The notes under the pieces: generated by a model | What the model saw: only the letters and a program-made list of their open reading frames with translations | Databases searched by the model: none | What the model was told of the DNA's origin: nothing | Program-made: the position numbers and the translations under genes | Assembly: GCA_027605045.1 (NCBI GenBank) | Contig: JAQFWX010000031.1 | Span: forward strand, 310,001-374,000 | Direction: 5' to 3' | Source of the DNA: Phallus indusiatus | Lineage: Eukaryota > Basidiomycota > Agaricomycetes > Phallales > Phallaceae | DNA: 64,000 bases | Part shown: positions 1 through 12,825 of the stretch, piece by piece | Layout of the letters: the number at the start of each line of letters is the position of its first letter | How positions within the stretch are numbered: the stretch's first letter is position 1

Positions 1-1440
1 CGTCTGGATCAATTCGACCAAACACTTTATCGTTCTGGCACTTGTCCATTGCACCTCTTTATCAACTTGCACGTTCATCACATCGACCCGACTCTCATAA
101 TTCATCATTATTACAAGCTCTCGGTCATTTCGCAACAAATGCACAGATGTCGCCAACTCCGAATGGTGGTTTCACCACAACTGACGCCGTTCGTCTTCAA
201 CTGTCTCGACAAACCCACCCCTATGTTACAGAGGTTCTGTCTTCACGTTACCTGGGATTATCCTTTGGATCATGAAGATGTACTCCGAGAATTCCATGAA
301 ACTTTATGTTCTGGATATGCACCCAATCTTGAACATCTGAACATTCAACTTGTCGATGGTTTGGACAATTTTCGGCTATCTCTATTCAAAAACCTATCGA
401 GTCTCCATCTTTTATTTACCGAAGTCACCAGAATCAAGGGTGAAGTTCTGCTGGACATTTTACAATCTTCACCCCGTCTTCATACACTCATGATCAGCAT
501 GCAAAAGTACACTACATCACACAGACGCATTGCGCCGATATCCTCCAATCGCCGGATTACCTTGTCGCACCTGCGAAACCTCACACTTCGAGGCAATTGT
601 AACATTGATATGATCGATTTGGTTCTGGGACATCTTGATTTTCAAATAAAAGACGTCAAATTTAGTATCAAATGCGAGGATTCTTTTCACAAAATCTCCA
701 ACTCGACTCTTCTGTTTCACTTGCTTTCCTATCGACGTTTCACTTTTGTCTCTGTCTCACGTTGTGCCACCCGTCGAAACCTAGCTTTGGAATTCTACGA
801 GATGATGGATCATAAGGGTGCCGGTTCAAGATTCAAAATAACGTCGGAATACTCTCGGTCTCAGGATGGTCTACTCAAATTCTTGCGAACATTCAACGTA
901 TTGGATGTTACGCACATGTACCTAGAGAGTGTCCCTTTTAATGGTGTGCTTCTCAGAAGCATTTTGGTTTCGCTGGAAAATTTACAATATTTACGTGTTC
1001 AGCATGGGAATTTTAACGAGTGGATGTTACACGAAGAAGAGGAACCTCAGACCTACGGTTTATACCTAAAGGCACTGTTGCCCCGAAAGCCGCAGCGTTC
1101 TACTAACGATCCCCAAACACTATCAAATTCGGACATAGATGACGGTGATATGGACACAGAGTCGAACACCGACGCTTACCGAGGACAATTGTTTCCCTGT
1201 CCATCTTTACGCACACTTGAAATATTTCTCTTTGATTACCAGCATTACCCGGTTACATTGGAAGAAGCCCATCTCCCAGCGCTTTCCCGGTGTTCCAGAA
1301 TCCGAGAACAAGCCGGGTACCCGTTGAGGTGTATAGCTGACTGCGGTAAGCTTTTGGACTTGGCAAAAGATATGGAAGCATGGTTGCGGGTGCATGGCTC
1401 AGGTCTTTCCATTGAGATTAGGGTTGGGACGGCTCCATGA
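1..1440 (+). CDS. F-box/LRR-like protein, 5' end cut by the window
   Basis: The reading frame is open from base 1 and continues to TGA at 1438-1440, so the N-terminus with the F-box lies upstream of the window. The visible ~479 residues match the paralogs at 51395-59780 throughout, from the DQFDQTLYRSG segment to the C-terminal block CPSLRTLEIFL ... LPALSRCSRIREQAGYPL. Proteins of this type are predicted substrate receptors of SCF ubiquitin ligases: the F-box binds Skp1 and the leucine-rich C-terminus would bind a target. That role is inferred from the family. No introns or internal stops are seen. It is probably the left-hand member of the same array that resumes at 51 kb, separated from it by single-copy genes and the transposon nest. 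Confidence 0.8.
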   Translation, partial: RLDQFDQTLYRSGTCPLHLFINLHVHHIDPTLIIHHYYKLSVISQQMHRCRQLRMVVSPQLTPFVFNCLDKPTPMLQRFCLHVTWDYPLDHEDVLREFHETLCSGYAPNLEHLNIQLVDGLDNFRLSLFKNLSSLHLLFTEVTRIKGEVLLDILQSSPRLHTLMISMQKYTTSHRRIAPISSNRRITLSHLRNLTLRGNCNIDMIDLVLGHLDFQIKDVKFSIKCEDSFHKISNSTLLFHLLSYRRFTFVSVSRCATRRNLALEFYEMMDHKGAGSRFKITSEYSRSQDGLLKFLRTFNVLDVTHMYLESVPFNGVLLRSILVSLENLQYLRVQHGNFNEWMLHEEEEPQTYGLYLKALLPRKPQRSTNDPQTLSNSDIDDGDMDTESNTDAYRGQLFPCPSLRTLEIFLFDYQHYPVTLEEAHLPALSRCSRIREQAGYPLRCIADCGKLLDLAKDMEAWLRVHGSGLSIEIRVGTAP

Positions 1441-2893
1441 GAATACGTAGAGCTTGTGATATTCTTTTGAAGGAACTATTCTTCTCTTTAAACGCCCTGT
1501 GAGCAATCACGTTTTCGAAGTAGCTAATACATGTCTATGTTATTCGTTATTAACTTTCACTTCCACTTTCAATTCCCCTCATCAAATTTCAAAATACATC
1601 TGTTTTACGCATATTTCTACAATGGTTATTTATACAACCTCCCTCGTATTAAATAGCGACGACTTCCATGTTCAGGAAATGTCCTACCAGTGCGTTCTCG
1701 AATTGCAAAACGGTTTTTTCACAATAAGTAACAAGAAAGGCACATTTATACGCCACGCGATAAAAAATATCGCTCATTAAAGGTAAAGCTTTTGTTCCAA
1801 AACATACAGTTGCAAATTTAAACTCACTAATGCTCGAAAAATAAACATGATATCCACATAATAAATGTCTCTGTTCATAATGTGCGGCTGAGCATAGTCT
1901 AGTATAATACAGAAGCAATATTTACCTTAGTAGTGGTAGTGACTGCGGTTAGCCATTGGTTAGCCACTAACCCTGAGCTGGACCCACAACCCACACACAG
2001 TAACGCGTAACGCGCGCGTTCCTTTTCTCGGTCTTCACATCCTTGTATTCTAGTACCACCAGCACGTTTCGAAAGGCATTCTGACGATCTGACGAAATAC
2101 TTCGCAGTGAAATCCAACTATCAAGATTTTAGAATTACAATAACAGTTAGTAAAACCGAGTGGAACTTTCAGATAAACATTTACGTTCGATTGTTTAGTA
2201 GAAGCTATACTGCGGAGAACACTAAAGGTATGAGAAAGTCAAAACGCATATGACGAAATGATATATAAATCAACCGCTTGATTCATTCGCGCAGGCTGCA
2301 GTAAATGAATTTACCGCGGCGTAGCTGGCCGTACCACTAAGTAAGTGGCTTCAAGGCTGTCTTGTCTACTACTGCGTATATGACACGGACTTTATTTTCC
2401 CATGCTATCTCATTCTCTTTTAGGGGAGGTCTTATTTCAACACCTCAATAAAATGTCTCGTTTCGACGCTGGTGATTCGTTCAAAGTCATACGTCGAACA
2501 TTCTAACTTTGTAGTTTGGAAACTAATCAACAAGCCGGATGACAAGTTGACAACACTTCGGAGTATAACGTTCAAGACACCTGCCCTACAAGCGCTTTGA
2601 ACCTGCGTAAAGGAATGTCTTCTTTCTGGCGAAAAGCCGAACTGTCAGTCTATTATTATGAAATTTCTCAGTGCGTGCTTATAATTCCACAGTCAGTCAC
2701 GCGGAGGTTTAGAACGAAGCTCTCATCAAATTGTCGATCACCAGGGGTAAGCTCATCAATACACTTGCGACATTAGATTAATAAGCAATGATCGTTCCTT
2801 CGCAGGGTGCACACGCTTCTGAAACATTTAAAACGAATCTTGAAACACGTCGTACAAGTCGCAACTGCAAGAGACCCCATCTCTCCTTCCTTG
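1441..2893. other. intergenic, no gene recognised
   Basis: About 1.45 kb between the F-box stop and the aminopeptidase remnant. Short open frames occur on both strands, but none has a recognisable domain, coding bias or homology to anything else in the window. The last few hundred bases presumably held the aminopeptidase promoter. Confidence 0.5.
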
Positions 2894-5800
2894 ATGTCTA
2901 ATCTCTCATCTGAATCTCCAGCGTATTATAGACTTCCTACAGAAGCTAGACCGGTTCACTATGATCTTATGCTCAAGACCGACCTTGACAAACTGGAGTA
3001 TAGAGGATTTGTTTCTATTTAGTGCGACTTGCTCTTTTCTTTTCCGTTATAGTCGAGCTGACGACTTATCTCAAGCCTTGACGTTGATGTTGACACTAAG
3101 TCACTCACTTTCAACTCTGCAAAACTCGCTATAGAAAAAGTCTATGTGTCCAAGCTTGATGATCAACCCAAGCCAGTTGATCTAGCCAACCTTACCCTGG
3201 ACAAAGAAACGGAGAGAGCGACTCTGACTCTCCCAGCCCCTTATAAAAAAGGAGACAAGGTCAAACTATCCATTCTTTATAGACACCAGTTAGCCAATAA
3301 CATGCGAGGTATGTAAGCTGACCGTCACATCTGAAATATCCATTATTTCTCAAATGAATACCAGGATATTATTACTCCAGATACGAGAAACAAGGCAAGG
3401 AGCGTCATTACGCTCTTACGCAGTTTGAGGTGATGCGGAACTTCGCCTTCGCTTGGGTACTCCTCTTACTTAACCTCTATCAGTCAACCTATGCTCGTGC
3501 TGCTTTTCCTTGCTGGGACGAACCCGCTTTGAAAGCTACATTTGCTGTGGCCATGATATCCAGATCCAACACCGTCAATCTATCCAACATGCCAGCCATA
3601 TCCGAAACCGCGGTTGTTTCAGGTCACTACACCGATTTGTTTGAAGGCGAAGGGTACGAAGGATGGAAAATCACCCAATTTCAAACGACCCCTAAGGTAC
3701 TCTTCTCTCAATGCGCCGTGGTGCTCGGAGTGTTGTCAATCTGATTACATTACTGGCAGATGTCCACTTATATTGTGGCCTTTGCCAACGGTGAATTCAA
3801 GTATTTGGAAAGTTCTTATACAAGTCCTCTAAGCGGGACAATACGCCCTATACGAATATACGGTGTGTCCAGTTCTCTCTCTCCCTCTTTTTTTGTGCGT
3901 GGAGCGGACTGTTAACAATGAACACAGCGACAGAGGACATTATCAATCAGGCCCAGGTATGCATGACTGTACTAACTCTGTATGTAACTTAAAGCAACGG
4001 CTGAGCGTGAAATATGTGTAGTTCGCTTTAGACGTTACAGCTAAAGTGCTAGTTCATTACGAAAAGGTTTTCGATGTTGAATTTCCCCTTCCAAAATTGG
4101 ATACCCTCGTGGTATGTCTCATTCATTAATCCATACCCTTCATTCAATATGAGATGTTGCCAGGTACATGACAGCGGTGGTGCTATGGAGAATTGGGTAA
4201 GATGATACAGCAAACAGATCCATCTATCTCACAGACCTTTTTGTTGACTATTCGCGATATTAGGGTTTAATCACAGGAAGAACGGACTTGTACCTCGTGG
4301 ATCCTGAACGAGTTGACTTGGTTTCAAAGCAAAATATTGCTAGTACCCAAAGCCACGAGGTTAGTTTTACTTTTGACCTTGTTGCGCTACAATAATAAAA
4401 AAAACGCGACAGATTGCACATATGTGTATGCCTTTTGTTGATTTAGCGTGGCTGTTCTCTTAGCTTATTTAAAACGCAAGGGTTCGGTAATATCGCTACC
4501 ATGGAATGGTGGGACAATCTCTGGTTGAATGAAGGTTAGCAGAATCTTACATTGTTGTTGACGTTGCTTATAATGGTCCGTAGGTTTTGCGACTATCATG
4601 GGCGAGGTGGTCATCCTGAATGAGTTCAGATTTTACTCAAGTTATAGCCGTAGATCGATCTTTTATAATATCATAGATTATTTCCCGAATGGAAGGCTTA
4701 TTCAAGTTTTTACAACCAGCACACAACCAGAGCATTGTCACTGGACGCTCAACCGTCTTCTCATCCTATTCAAGTGCCCGTTCCCAATGCAAACGATATT
4801 GGCCAGGTATGCATTCTACCTTGGTTATTTTACCACGGTACCTGAATTTTCCTGTCTTAAGATCTTTGATCCTTTATCTTATTCTAAGGCAGCATCTGGT
4901 CCGTATCCTTTCAATTAATAATCAGACGCTAACCTTCAGTTTCTTTAGTTCTCCGTATGCTCTCAGTATTCACCGAAGAAGACCGATTCCTTAAAGGCGT
5001 GTCGATATATTTGAAGGATCATCTGTATACTAATACCGTAGCGGAGGATCTCTGGGCTGGCATACAAAAAGCTACCGGTTAGTACCTTTTTCTCTGCTTA
5101 GTCGTTGACTTGATAGCCGAATGATGTTTATTATAATGCGAAATGTAGGACAGGATATAAACGCTTTAATGCAAAATTGGATAACAAAGGCATGTGTAGT
5201 TTCTGACTTGAAGATTTAGTCATCTGTTAACATGACGGATTCAATTAGACCGGTTATCCAGTTTTAACGGTCACTGAAACGGAAGATGGTATTCATATTC
5301 GTCAGGATAGGTTCTTTATCGGTGGGAAGGCGGAGGATAAGGATAATCAAACGATTTGGTCTGCATTTGCTTCATTCAACGGTGTTTGTCCTTAGCTCAT
5401 GCGTTGTCAATTTAGGCACGTCCCTTTAGGTATACTAACCGCCAACTCGGAAGGCAAAATATCCATTGATAATCACGTGCTGCTTACCACGAGAGAGACG
5501 ACTTTCAAGCTTGACACCAGTCGTTTGTGGAAGTTGAACGCGGGTTCAACCGGGTTTTGTATGCTCAACTTAGGCAACGTACGCGAGACAGTGTTGCTAA
5601 TCTTCTTGTAGATAGAGTCCTCTATCCCCTAAAACATTTGGTTAAACTCAGTCAAGAAGCTGCTTCTCCAAACTCTAGTTTAACAGTCGTTGATCGCCTG
5701 GGCATTCTTAATGATGCAACGGCTCTCGCTACGTCCGGCTATACCACGACGAGCAGTGTTTTAAGCTACATAGCCAAGCTAGGATCTGAAAATGAATGTA

Positions 5801-7104
5801 CGTCATCTCTATTTATCAATGTACATATGCCAACCCGGCGAACGTTTTATCCATAGACCTCGTATGGGAAAGCATAATAAGCCAAATTTCTCTGATCAGT
5901 CAGAGTCGTCTTGACGAAGCAGACAAGGATGGTTTGCGAGATTTTTTAAGAGTAAGTTCCGCTAGCTCCAGTCTTCATTTATGCTCATGAGGTTTTGATT
6001 ATAGACCTTGGTAGCCCCACTTTCAAGACGGTTAGGATACGAGTATCCACCCAGAGAGCACTATGACACGATAAACCTACGGACCACGGTGATTGGTGCA
6101 GCTGCAGATAGTGGTCTATCCGAGTAAGTCGCGCGTATACTTCGCTTCATCGCATTTGCATTTGAAGTTTACAACTATCATCATTCGCAGGGTCGTACAA
6201 AAGCTGCAAGAGTGGTTTAAAACTTATCTGTCCACGGGCTCGGATTCTCATATACCCCCTGATCTTGTCAAAATCACTTTTGCTATTGTATGTGATGTGA
6301 ACATTCAATTTGCATTGGACGCATTGCTCATTCTCATCATTATGACCCGTGTTAGGCAAGTAAACATGGAGGTAGACAAGAGTGGGAGGGATCAAAGAAA
6401 GCATTCCTCGGCTCCACGAATCCTACCATTCAGACTGCAGCCATTGCCGGCATGACTAGCACCCGTGATCCGGCTTTAATTGAAGAAACTTTTGATTTTA
6501 TTCTTGATTCTGCGCCGATTCACGTGATCCTTTTTATCAACATCAATCAATAAATGGTACACTGACTTGATTCCCCACCTAGGCTGTTCGAAGCTTCCTA
6601 GCTGCGGCTTCTGCGAACAGGAAGGTTGGAAAGGTAGGGGAACATCGTTGACTTCAATAGATTTATCATCTTCATGAACTTATTGCATCAGAAACTGGCT
6701 ACATTTTTCACCACAAACTACGACGAGGTAAAGTGATTATCATCATAAAAAGTCTCGGTTCTGCATGATTTAACGATAATTTCAATCTCCAGCTCGCAAG
6801 AAAATCGGGTGGAACACGCACTTTTACTTTTTTATTACCAACAATCGCCGCGGTATTGACAACTTTGCAAGACGCAGAAGAACTTGAGGATTATTTCAAA
6901 GATAGAGATACGTCTAAATTCAACAAGGCGCTTGCCCAGGTATTGGACATCGTTCGCGCCAAAGCAAGGTGGTCAGAAGTAAGTCTATCATTGGAGATTA
7001 ATGTTTTATCATCTGACTCTTCTTCTTAGAGAAGCAAGGATGAAGTAAAGAATTGGCTTGGGGAATGGAAGGATCACAATACGGCTGAAGCAGGAATCCC
7101 GTAG
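2894..7104 (+). pseudogene. M1-family (puromycin-sensitive type) aminopeptidase, decayed
   Basis: Zinc aminopeptidases of this family trim N-terminal residues from peptides. The relic starts at MSNLSSESPAYYRL (2894) and ends at TAG 7102-7104, with many short introns; early exons fit 2894-3021, 3076-3308, 3365-3429, 3484-3696, 3760-3862, 3927-3956, 4022-4111, 4164-4196 and 4264-4359. Family landmarks are clear: AFPCWDEPALKATFAV, the GAMENW exopeptidase motif (codons split near 4180-4196), EWWDNLWLNEGF holding the distal Glu ligand, and a C-terminal ERAP1-like domain. The HEXXH zinc motif expected just before FGNIATMEWW (about 4440-4475) is absent and the exon there reads an unrelated peptide. 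There is also a one-base insertion near 4731, an in-frame stop near 5394 without a usable intron, and a small frame-shifting deletion near 5555. The C-terminal exons (5.6-7.1 kb) are well preserved, suggesting recent decay. Sequencing error could explain the indels but not the lost motif. Confidence 0.75.
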
Positions 7105-8006
7105 GCAGGTGGTGTCTCCTGTACGATTATAAAGTTTGAAAGTCACCAACGAAACGATAGTTAAGACTTCATTTCTGTAAACCCTAAGTAAAAGCACTCA
7201 TACTCCATTGACATATTTCGTGTCTCTCATGTGGGATGTTTTATGGATATGAGTCTTTCTACGAAAAAACCTTCTAACGCAACTGTGACTTTCACATTCC
7301 CTTATGTAAGAGATCAATAACGAGTCAATTACTGGTGAAATCTAGGGGACCGGGTAGACAAGGCTGGCTTTCCGTGACGGAGATTAAACGTCGGATAAGT
7401 TCATTATATTGACATTCATTGGAAGCTACGAGACTCGGATCCATTCATTTGTCTTACGATGAAAGACTATCGCAGTCATGATGTGAGAATATACGAATAA
7501 GAGAAGTATGAATCAGAGAAGTGCTATCGGTGGAACATAAAAAACTCACTACCGAAATCAAGATCATGATGAGCGGACTCGGAGACCAGACGAGTGCATT
7601 CCCGTATTCTCTGGAATTGTGTGGTATTTGTGTGCAACTTCGGGATTCTCCTAAGGCCTACCGCCAACAGTCAATTAATGAGGTATTGATAAATTTCGAA
7701 CCGATAGATTTTATTCAATGCGTTGAAGTGCTAATACCAACCTATACAATACGGAATGTATTGGTCCTGGAAATTTGCTTCCCACGTCAGTCCACGTGCT
7801 GTACCAAATTCATTATACATATACATTGAGCGTCTTTCATTGGACGAGTTCTCGTAGGAAATAAGGCCGGTTGAATGTCGTAGAAATCGAAGCGTGATTT
7901 CGACTTGCATGGTGAGTGGTTCCCTTGTTCCTGGCGGAAAGATATACATACAACTCAAATAACGTACTCATTTTTTGCAGATAAGGAATGTGTTTGAAGA
8001 ATAGGG
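7105..8006. other. intergenic, no gene recognised
   Basis: About 0.9 kb between the aminopeptidase relic and the O-methyltransferase promoter. A 102-codon open frame at 7521-7829 has no recognisable motif or splice context and is not called. Nothing repeated elsewhere in the window was seen here. Confidence 0.5.
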
Positions 8007-8017
8007 TATATAAAATA
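8007..8017 (+). promoter_or_regulatory. TATA box of the O-methyltransferase gene
   Basis: The string TATATAAAATA lies 73 nt before the chosen ATG at 8090. That leaves room for a start site ~30 nt downstream and a short 5' UTR. It supports 8090 rather than an upstream in-frame GTG at 8078. Confidence 0.5.
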
Positions 8018-8089
8018 AGAGGGGGGCTCTATTCTAACCTCAATACGCATACACCGTGACCTCCTTCCCTCCCAAGTGTGATTCGAGTT

Positions 8090-10188
8090 ATGAATTCCTC
8101 TGCTGACTCTCAAGCCCTCGCATTGGCTAAACTAATATACGACACGACTGGTAAAATTATCGAAGAGTATAATACCGCGGGTCATTCTCTCCCATCCCTT
8201 GATTCCACTGCTCCATGTCCTCTCGATGCACAAGGAGAATCTGCCGAACTCGCTCGATACATAGCCATCATTGAAGGAGCATGTGCTCAACTTAGTACGA
8301 TGGTCCATAAACCAGGACATGTCGTCATCAACGTAAGCTTTTCTTCGTACGCTTTGTCTACGAAGCCAAATGATGCACGGTCTGTGTTAACAGAAAGCCT
8401 TCAATGTCAGTTAGTGACAAATGATCAGAGGTCTTGCTATGATAGCATCCTATATTGACATGATTGAAAGTTGATAGAAGTTTCTTGCATTAAGGTTGTT
8501 GTTGATGCTAAGGTTGCTGACAACCTACTTGATAAACCTGATGGGTTGCATATCAATGAACTAGCGACCAAGTGCGGATTGGATTCGGGTAAACTCAGGC
8601 GAATCCTACGTCTGCTTGTAACAGCCCATTGCTTTAAAGAAGGTAAGTTTCAAAATTTACCTTGTATCGTATGTACCCAAATTGATTTCAGTCCTTGAAC
8701 AGTAAGTCCAGACGTGTTCGCGAACAACCGGATTAGTGTCCAATTGTGTACCAACAATCCGTCGGGAAGCTTTGCTGGGTTTTTGTATGTAACCATCCTG
8801 ATTTTGTGAGATAGGGGAGCTTAATTTTACGTGATGATTTAGAGCCGACGAGTCGCTCGCTGCGAGCGTGTATTTGAGCGAAACCCTTTTGAATCCAGAA
8901 TTCGGGGCGTCTCTATCCTCAGATCATACCGCGTTTCGCAGAGCTTATGGAACATCTTTTTTTGGATATTATTCTGTTGTAAGCAATGTCTTAATGGCTC
9001 ATGATTGCACTAGAAATTGACCGATTTACAATCAGCCCTCTAATATTGACCGTCATGAAGTAAGTAGACTAGTGTTAAGTTGAAGAAAAGCCGTCACTTT
9101 CAAACAAAAACAAATCTGCTACTAGCGTTTTGCCCGAGGAATGATTGGCATAGCGGAAAAGCTGGGAAAACTGTTATTGCCTACAGGTAACGGTAATGTT
9201 TGCGCATGAATCATTCTTACTCATTACCTACGTATAAGCATTTCCTTGGGAGCTTGCACCCGAGAGTTCTATCATATGTGACATGGGCGGTGGAAATGGT
9301 CATATAACCCTTCAATTAGCCAAGCAGTATCCCAATCTTCGGGTTATCATTCAAGATCTTCCCCATGTCATTGAGCAAGCAAAGCAGGTAAATGTTTCAC
9401 GAGTCACCGACCTCAGCCTAAAAAAAAGTCCTAACACGTGAATAGCTTTGGACACAAAAGTTTCCTGAAGCGATTGGAACACAACGTGTCCAGTTCGTAG
9501 AATATGACTTCTTTAAGGACTCACCTGCGCCGAACTGCAAGTTCTATTTTGTGAGTCTCAAAACATTCAGAGATTATCTCATGGAAAATGACAGCTTTCC
9601 TTAGATGCGGCATATCTTGTGAATAAATTTACATATCTGTTTTTGTCTAAAAAAATTGTCTCACCGCTTTCTTTTTTTTGCAGACACGACTGGCCAGACT
9701 CCGACTGCTTGAAAATACTGTCAAATATTCGCAGAGTAATGTCACCGGACTCTTCATTACTCATCAGTATGTCACTCTATCGTTAACCACCATGGGACAA
9801 TATTTGAATTCATAATTAGACGAGCTTGTTCTGCAGCCTGCTTTCCGAGAAAGCACAACGGCGGAAAAGGATGTTGACCAGGTAAATACATATCCGGAAT
9901 TGTAGTCTTCTTAGGATATGTTAAGACCTGTGCATCAGGCTCCGGAACCTATGTTAAATAATTATGGACAAGGCGGTATTCAGCCATATCAAGTGGACGT
10001 CCTAATGATGATGATGTTCAACAGTCAAGAACGAACTCTCCAGCAATTTATTTCGCTTACGTTAGTAATCTCATTTCATCTATAGGATCTATTGACATAA
10101 TAGAATACATAGAAATCAGGCGGGATTGAAATACGAGAAATTTGTGAATTGTGGTGAAACAAAGATCTTGGAGTTTAGCCCGGTTTGA
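8090..10188 (+). CDS. plant-type (class II) SAM-dependent O-methyltransferase
   Basis: It transfers a methyl group from S-adenosylmethionine to a hydroxyl, typically of a phenolic or secondary metabolite; the substrate cannot be told from sequence. My exon model is 8090-8332, 8471-8642, 8703-8784, 8843-8978, 9036-9059, 9126-9186, 9239-9387, 9446-9550, 9605-9618, 9684-9766, 9820-9881, 9939-10060 and 10113-10188. It totals 1329 nt (442 residues, normal for the family) and all phases agree. Domains in order: an N-terminal helical/dimerisation part; a winged-helix stretch ending LRRILRLLVTAHCFKE; the SAM-binding loop DMGGGNGH; and HDWPDSDCLKIL with the catalytic His of the HDW motif. Exon 9 is only 14 nt and is needed to build the residues MRHIL before HDWPD. 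The gene appears intact, stands alone, and has a TATA box. No biosynthetic cluster partners are visible nearby. Confidence 0.88.
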
Positions 10189-11069
10189 AGGAAGACCAAA
10201 CATAGCAGCATGACCGCGTCTTATGAGTTGAAGCAGATGCCGTGTATTTTAGTCTATCATATGACTGAATGATGAGAATTTTTCCGATCATCGAATAAAG
10301 CGGTAAAAATTCTTTACATTCCAGACAGCGTGCTGTTATCCCTATTACGTATTTGACGTTGTCCAGAAAGCGATTGGAGGAAGCAGTATCATATAGGTAT
10401 CTTACTGTTCTTTTCATTAATCATCCAGCTTAAAATACTGAACTAGTAGTAAAATACGTATACACGTTTAGAGAATGTGATATTGCTCGCATCCATTGGA
10501 CTGTTGGCACTTGTAGAAACACTAAGCTGGGTAGTTCATGGGCTTTTCAGCTTTCGGCAGTTTGGACAATTTTTACTTATCTCTTTCAGTAAACTGTCAA
10601 TTCTTCACCTCGATTCGGTCCTGGACGCCGTCATAGACACTGACAGTGGTATGCCTGCTGGATATACCTCAATCAACATACTGTTTTTTTTGCTCAACAT
10701 CCTGAGACGCTTTATAACGCGAAAATGATACTCGTTGACGCGTTTAACCGCCGCATTCAAAGGCAATCGCAGCGTCAATAAAGGTTATAAATCTAATGCT
10801 TGTTTTTGGATATTTTGATCTCCAATGACACTTCGAAGTTGTACTCGCCAGATTGTGGCAGTGTGTCCTTTCCGCTTATCATTCTATTCCCATCTCCGCT
10901 ATTACTATTCCTCGTTGTATTTGGTTGTTGTTGTTTATAAATTGCCCTTGCTAGAATGATAGCGGATTCGCAATAGACTTAATAAAAAATACCTATATTT
11001 GAGAAGATAATGGATACGTGAGGCTATACAAATTTATTTGACTCTCTCATCCAAGTACATTTGTATTTT
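10189..11069. other. intergenic, no gene recognised
   Basis: About 0.9 kb between the O-methyltransferase stop and the stop of the minus-strand F-box gene, so it is a convergent intergenic region and probably holds both 3' ends. A hydrophobic 83-codon frame (10477-10728) starts only at GTG and has no support. Confidence 0.5.
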
Positions 11070-12825
11070 TCAAATTTTGAATCGGGTGCGAATTATCGGC
11101 GATGGATTACGGGCCGTTATTATACACGAGTCCATTTTTAATGCGACGTTCCTCTCCTTCAAAGCTTTTTTCAAAGTCTCATGCTGATCCTTGCGATGAA
11201 ATATTACGTTGGAAAGTTCCAAAACCTGAGCTTCGGTACGCATAACCAAATTGAAAATAACGTCAATAAAGGCGACGTGATGGTTCGTCAGAACGAGTCT
11301 TCGGAGTTTTAGACCTTCTGGGAGACGCCTGAGAATGAGACTGGAAGGCGAGAGAATGAGACGAAGAGTTTCCAAACAAGGAAACAGGGTGGGAATGGAA
11401 GCAACCCATGGGGGAATCACGACCGAGGGACCTAACGACAGGTATGTTATTCCAGGCATAGCGCGTATCAAGTCTTGCACTGTATGTAAATAATCGAGAG
11501 AACAACCGTCTGTCTTAGGAAAGGAGCCTGAGATTTTCAAAGGGGGACTTGTATGTACCAGATCAGTGTCTTTAAATCCGGAGACGATTTCAAATAGAAA
11601 GGAATTGTTGCTAGTGGCCGAGACACCCACGTGCAGAAACCGATGACTTGAAAAATTGGAAAATAACCCAGATGGAATTGCTTCAAAAATGTTGCGGGTG
11701 GTAGTGTCTTTTGTTGAGCCCTCCTCTAAGTCCCAAGCGTCTGCTATCAGCGAGTCATTATCCGAGTCCGAAATGTCTCCCATTGAGTCATCATTTGAGT
11801 CTAAAGCATCTGCCATTAAGTCTTGAACCAAACCGTCTAAAGGTGCGCAACGATTGTCATAATCCAGGATGAACTTGCACAAAGCTGCGCTACATTGAAT
11901 ACGACTCGAAAGCTCTCGGAAATAAACATAACTAGTCGTGTCGTATGATGCTAATATAAGTTGTTCGAGTTTAGGCATAGTTGTCCTTGGTTGCTTCCGG
12001 ACCACGTCCAGGTCCACTTGACTATCAACCAATGTGTGGTCAAAACTGAGCTCCAGCTGGCGAAGGAGAGGACAACTCGAAAGAAACCTCAAAAGACCAG
12101 AAACGGTAGGCGGATCTATCGGGAACCGAAACTCAAAGGATGTCAAGCTGTTGTGCGGTGGAAGTTCGAGCCACGGTAACTCCACAAGTTCAAGTCCAAG
12201 TACTTCAAGACGTGAAGTGTCAATACGGATCAAATCTGTCAAAGGCGATGGTACCAGTCGCCTCCTCTGGTACGACTTGCCGATAATCAAATGTCGTGGT
12301 TGAAATGGCGGCACGTCGGGATTATGAAGAATATGGCGAATCTGAGTGAACTTGGAAAGCGGAAGGTGAAAACGCAAAAAGCACAAGCGAGGCAAAATCT
12401 GATTCAAGTCCATTATAGGAATGTCATTATTCCGGCGGGACCCTTTAGGAGTGCGTTTCCAAGACCAACATAACGTGAGAGGTGAATTCCTTGACCGAAT
12501 GAGGAATAAATCAAGAAGCCGGGGTGGTGAACCAAGATCTAAGATGCTCCACAAAATAGGGTATTCCAGTGCAGACCTTCTCCAACGACGGCATACATGA
12601 GACAGGTTTAAAGCGGTTTTCTGGGGATTTGAAGAGTCATCCATGATCGTCAAGAGAAAAATATTGTAGAGGATGTCGTCGTTTAATCTATTGATAGCGA
12701 CTTTGGAGTTCTGAACTTCCTCTGATGTGTACCTGATAATAATGTGTTTTCCGTAAGGGATTCATCAATAATGATAGAGATTCAATGATGGATGGTATTT
12801 ACCTTTCATCGCTCGGATTCGACAT
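11070..12825 (-). CDS. F-box domain protein, divergent from the tandem family
   Basis: Two exons: 12803-12825 (MSNPSDER) and 11070-12732, with a 70-nt GT..AG intron between them; together 561 residues. The F-box lies at about residues 15-65: INRLNDDILYNIFLLT, then LNLSHVCRRWRRSALEYP and LWSILDLG, the layout usual for Agaricomycete F-box proteins. The remainder is leucine-rich with an acidic insert near the middle. The likely role is substrate recognition in an SCF ubiquitin ligase (inferred from the family). It is not a close paralog of the F-box genes at 1 and 51-60 kb: it has an intron and lacks their conserved C-terminal block. Without the first exon the F-box would be truncated, which is why I extend the gene upstream. 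Confidence 0.8.

Noticed and set aside
4598..4994. Two overlapping ~100-codon frames as separate genes
   Set aside because: They are exon pieces and out-of-frame readings of the M1 aminopeptidase relic; a third frame carries the conserved SSHPIQVPVPNANDIGQ segment.
7521..7829. 102-codon frame in the 7.1-8.0 kb gap
   Set aside because: No recognisable motif or conserved neighbour; probably chance.
10477..10728. 83-codon hydrophobic frame downstream of the O-methyltransferase, resembling a membrane peptide
   Set aside because: Starts at GTG, no homology, no splice or promoter context; not supported.
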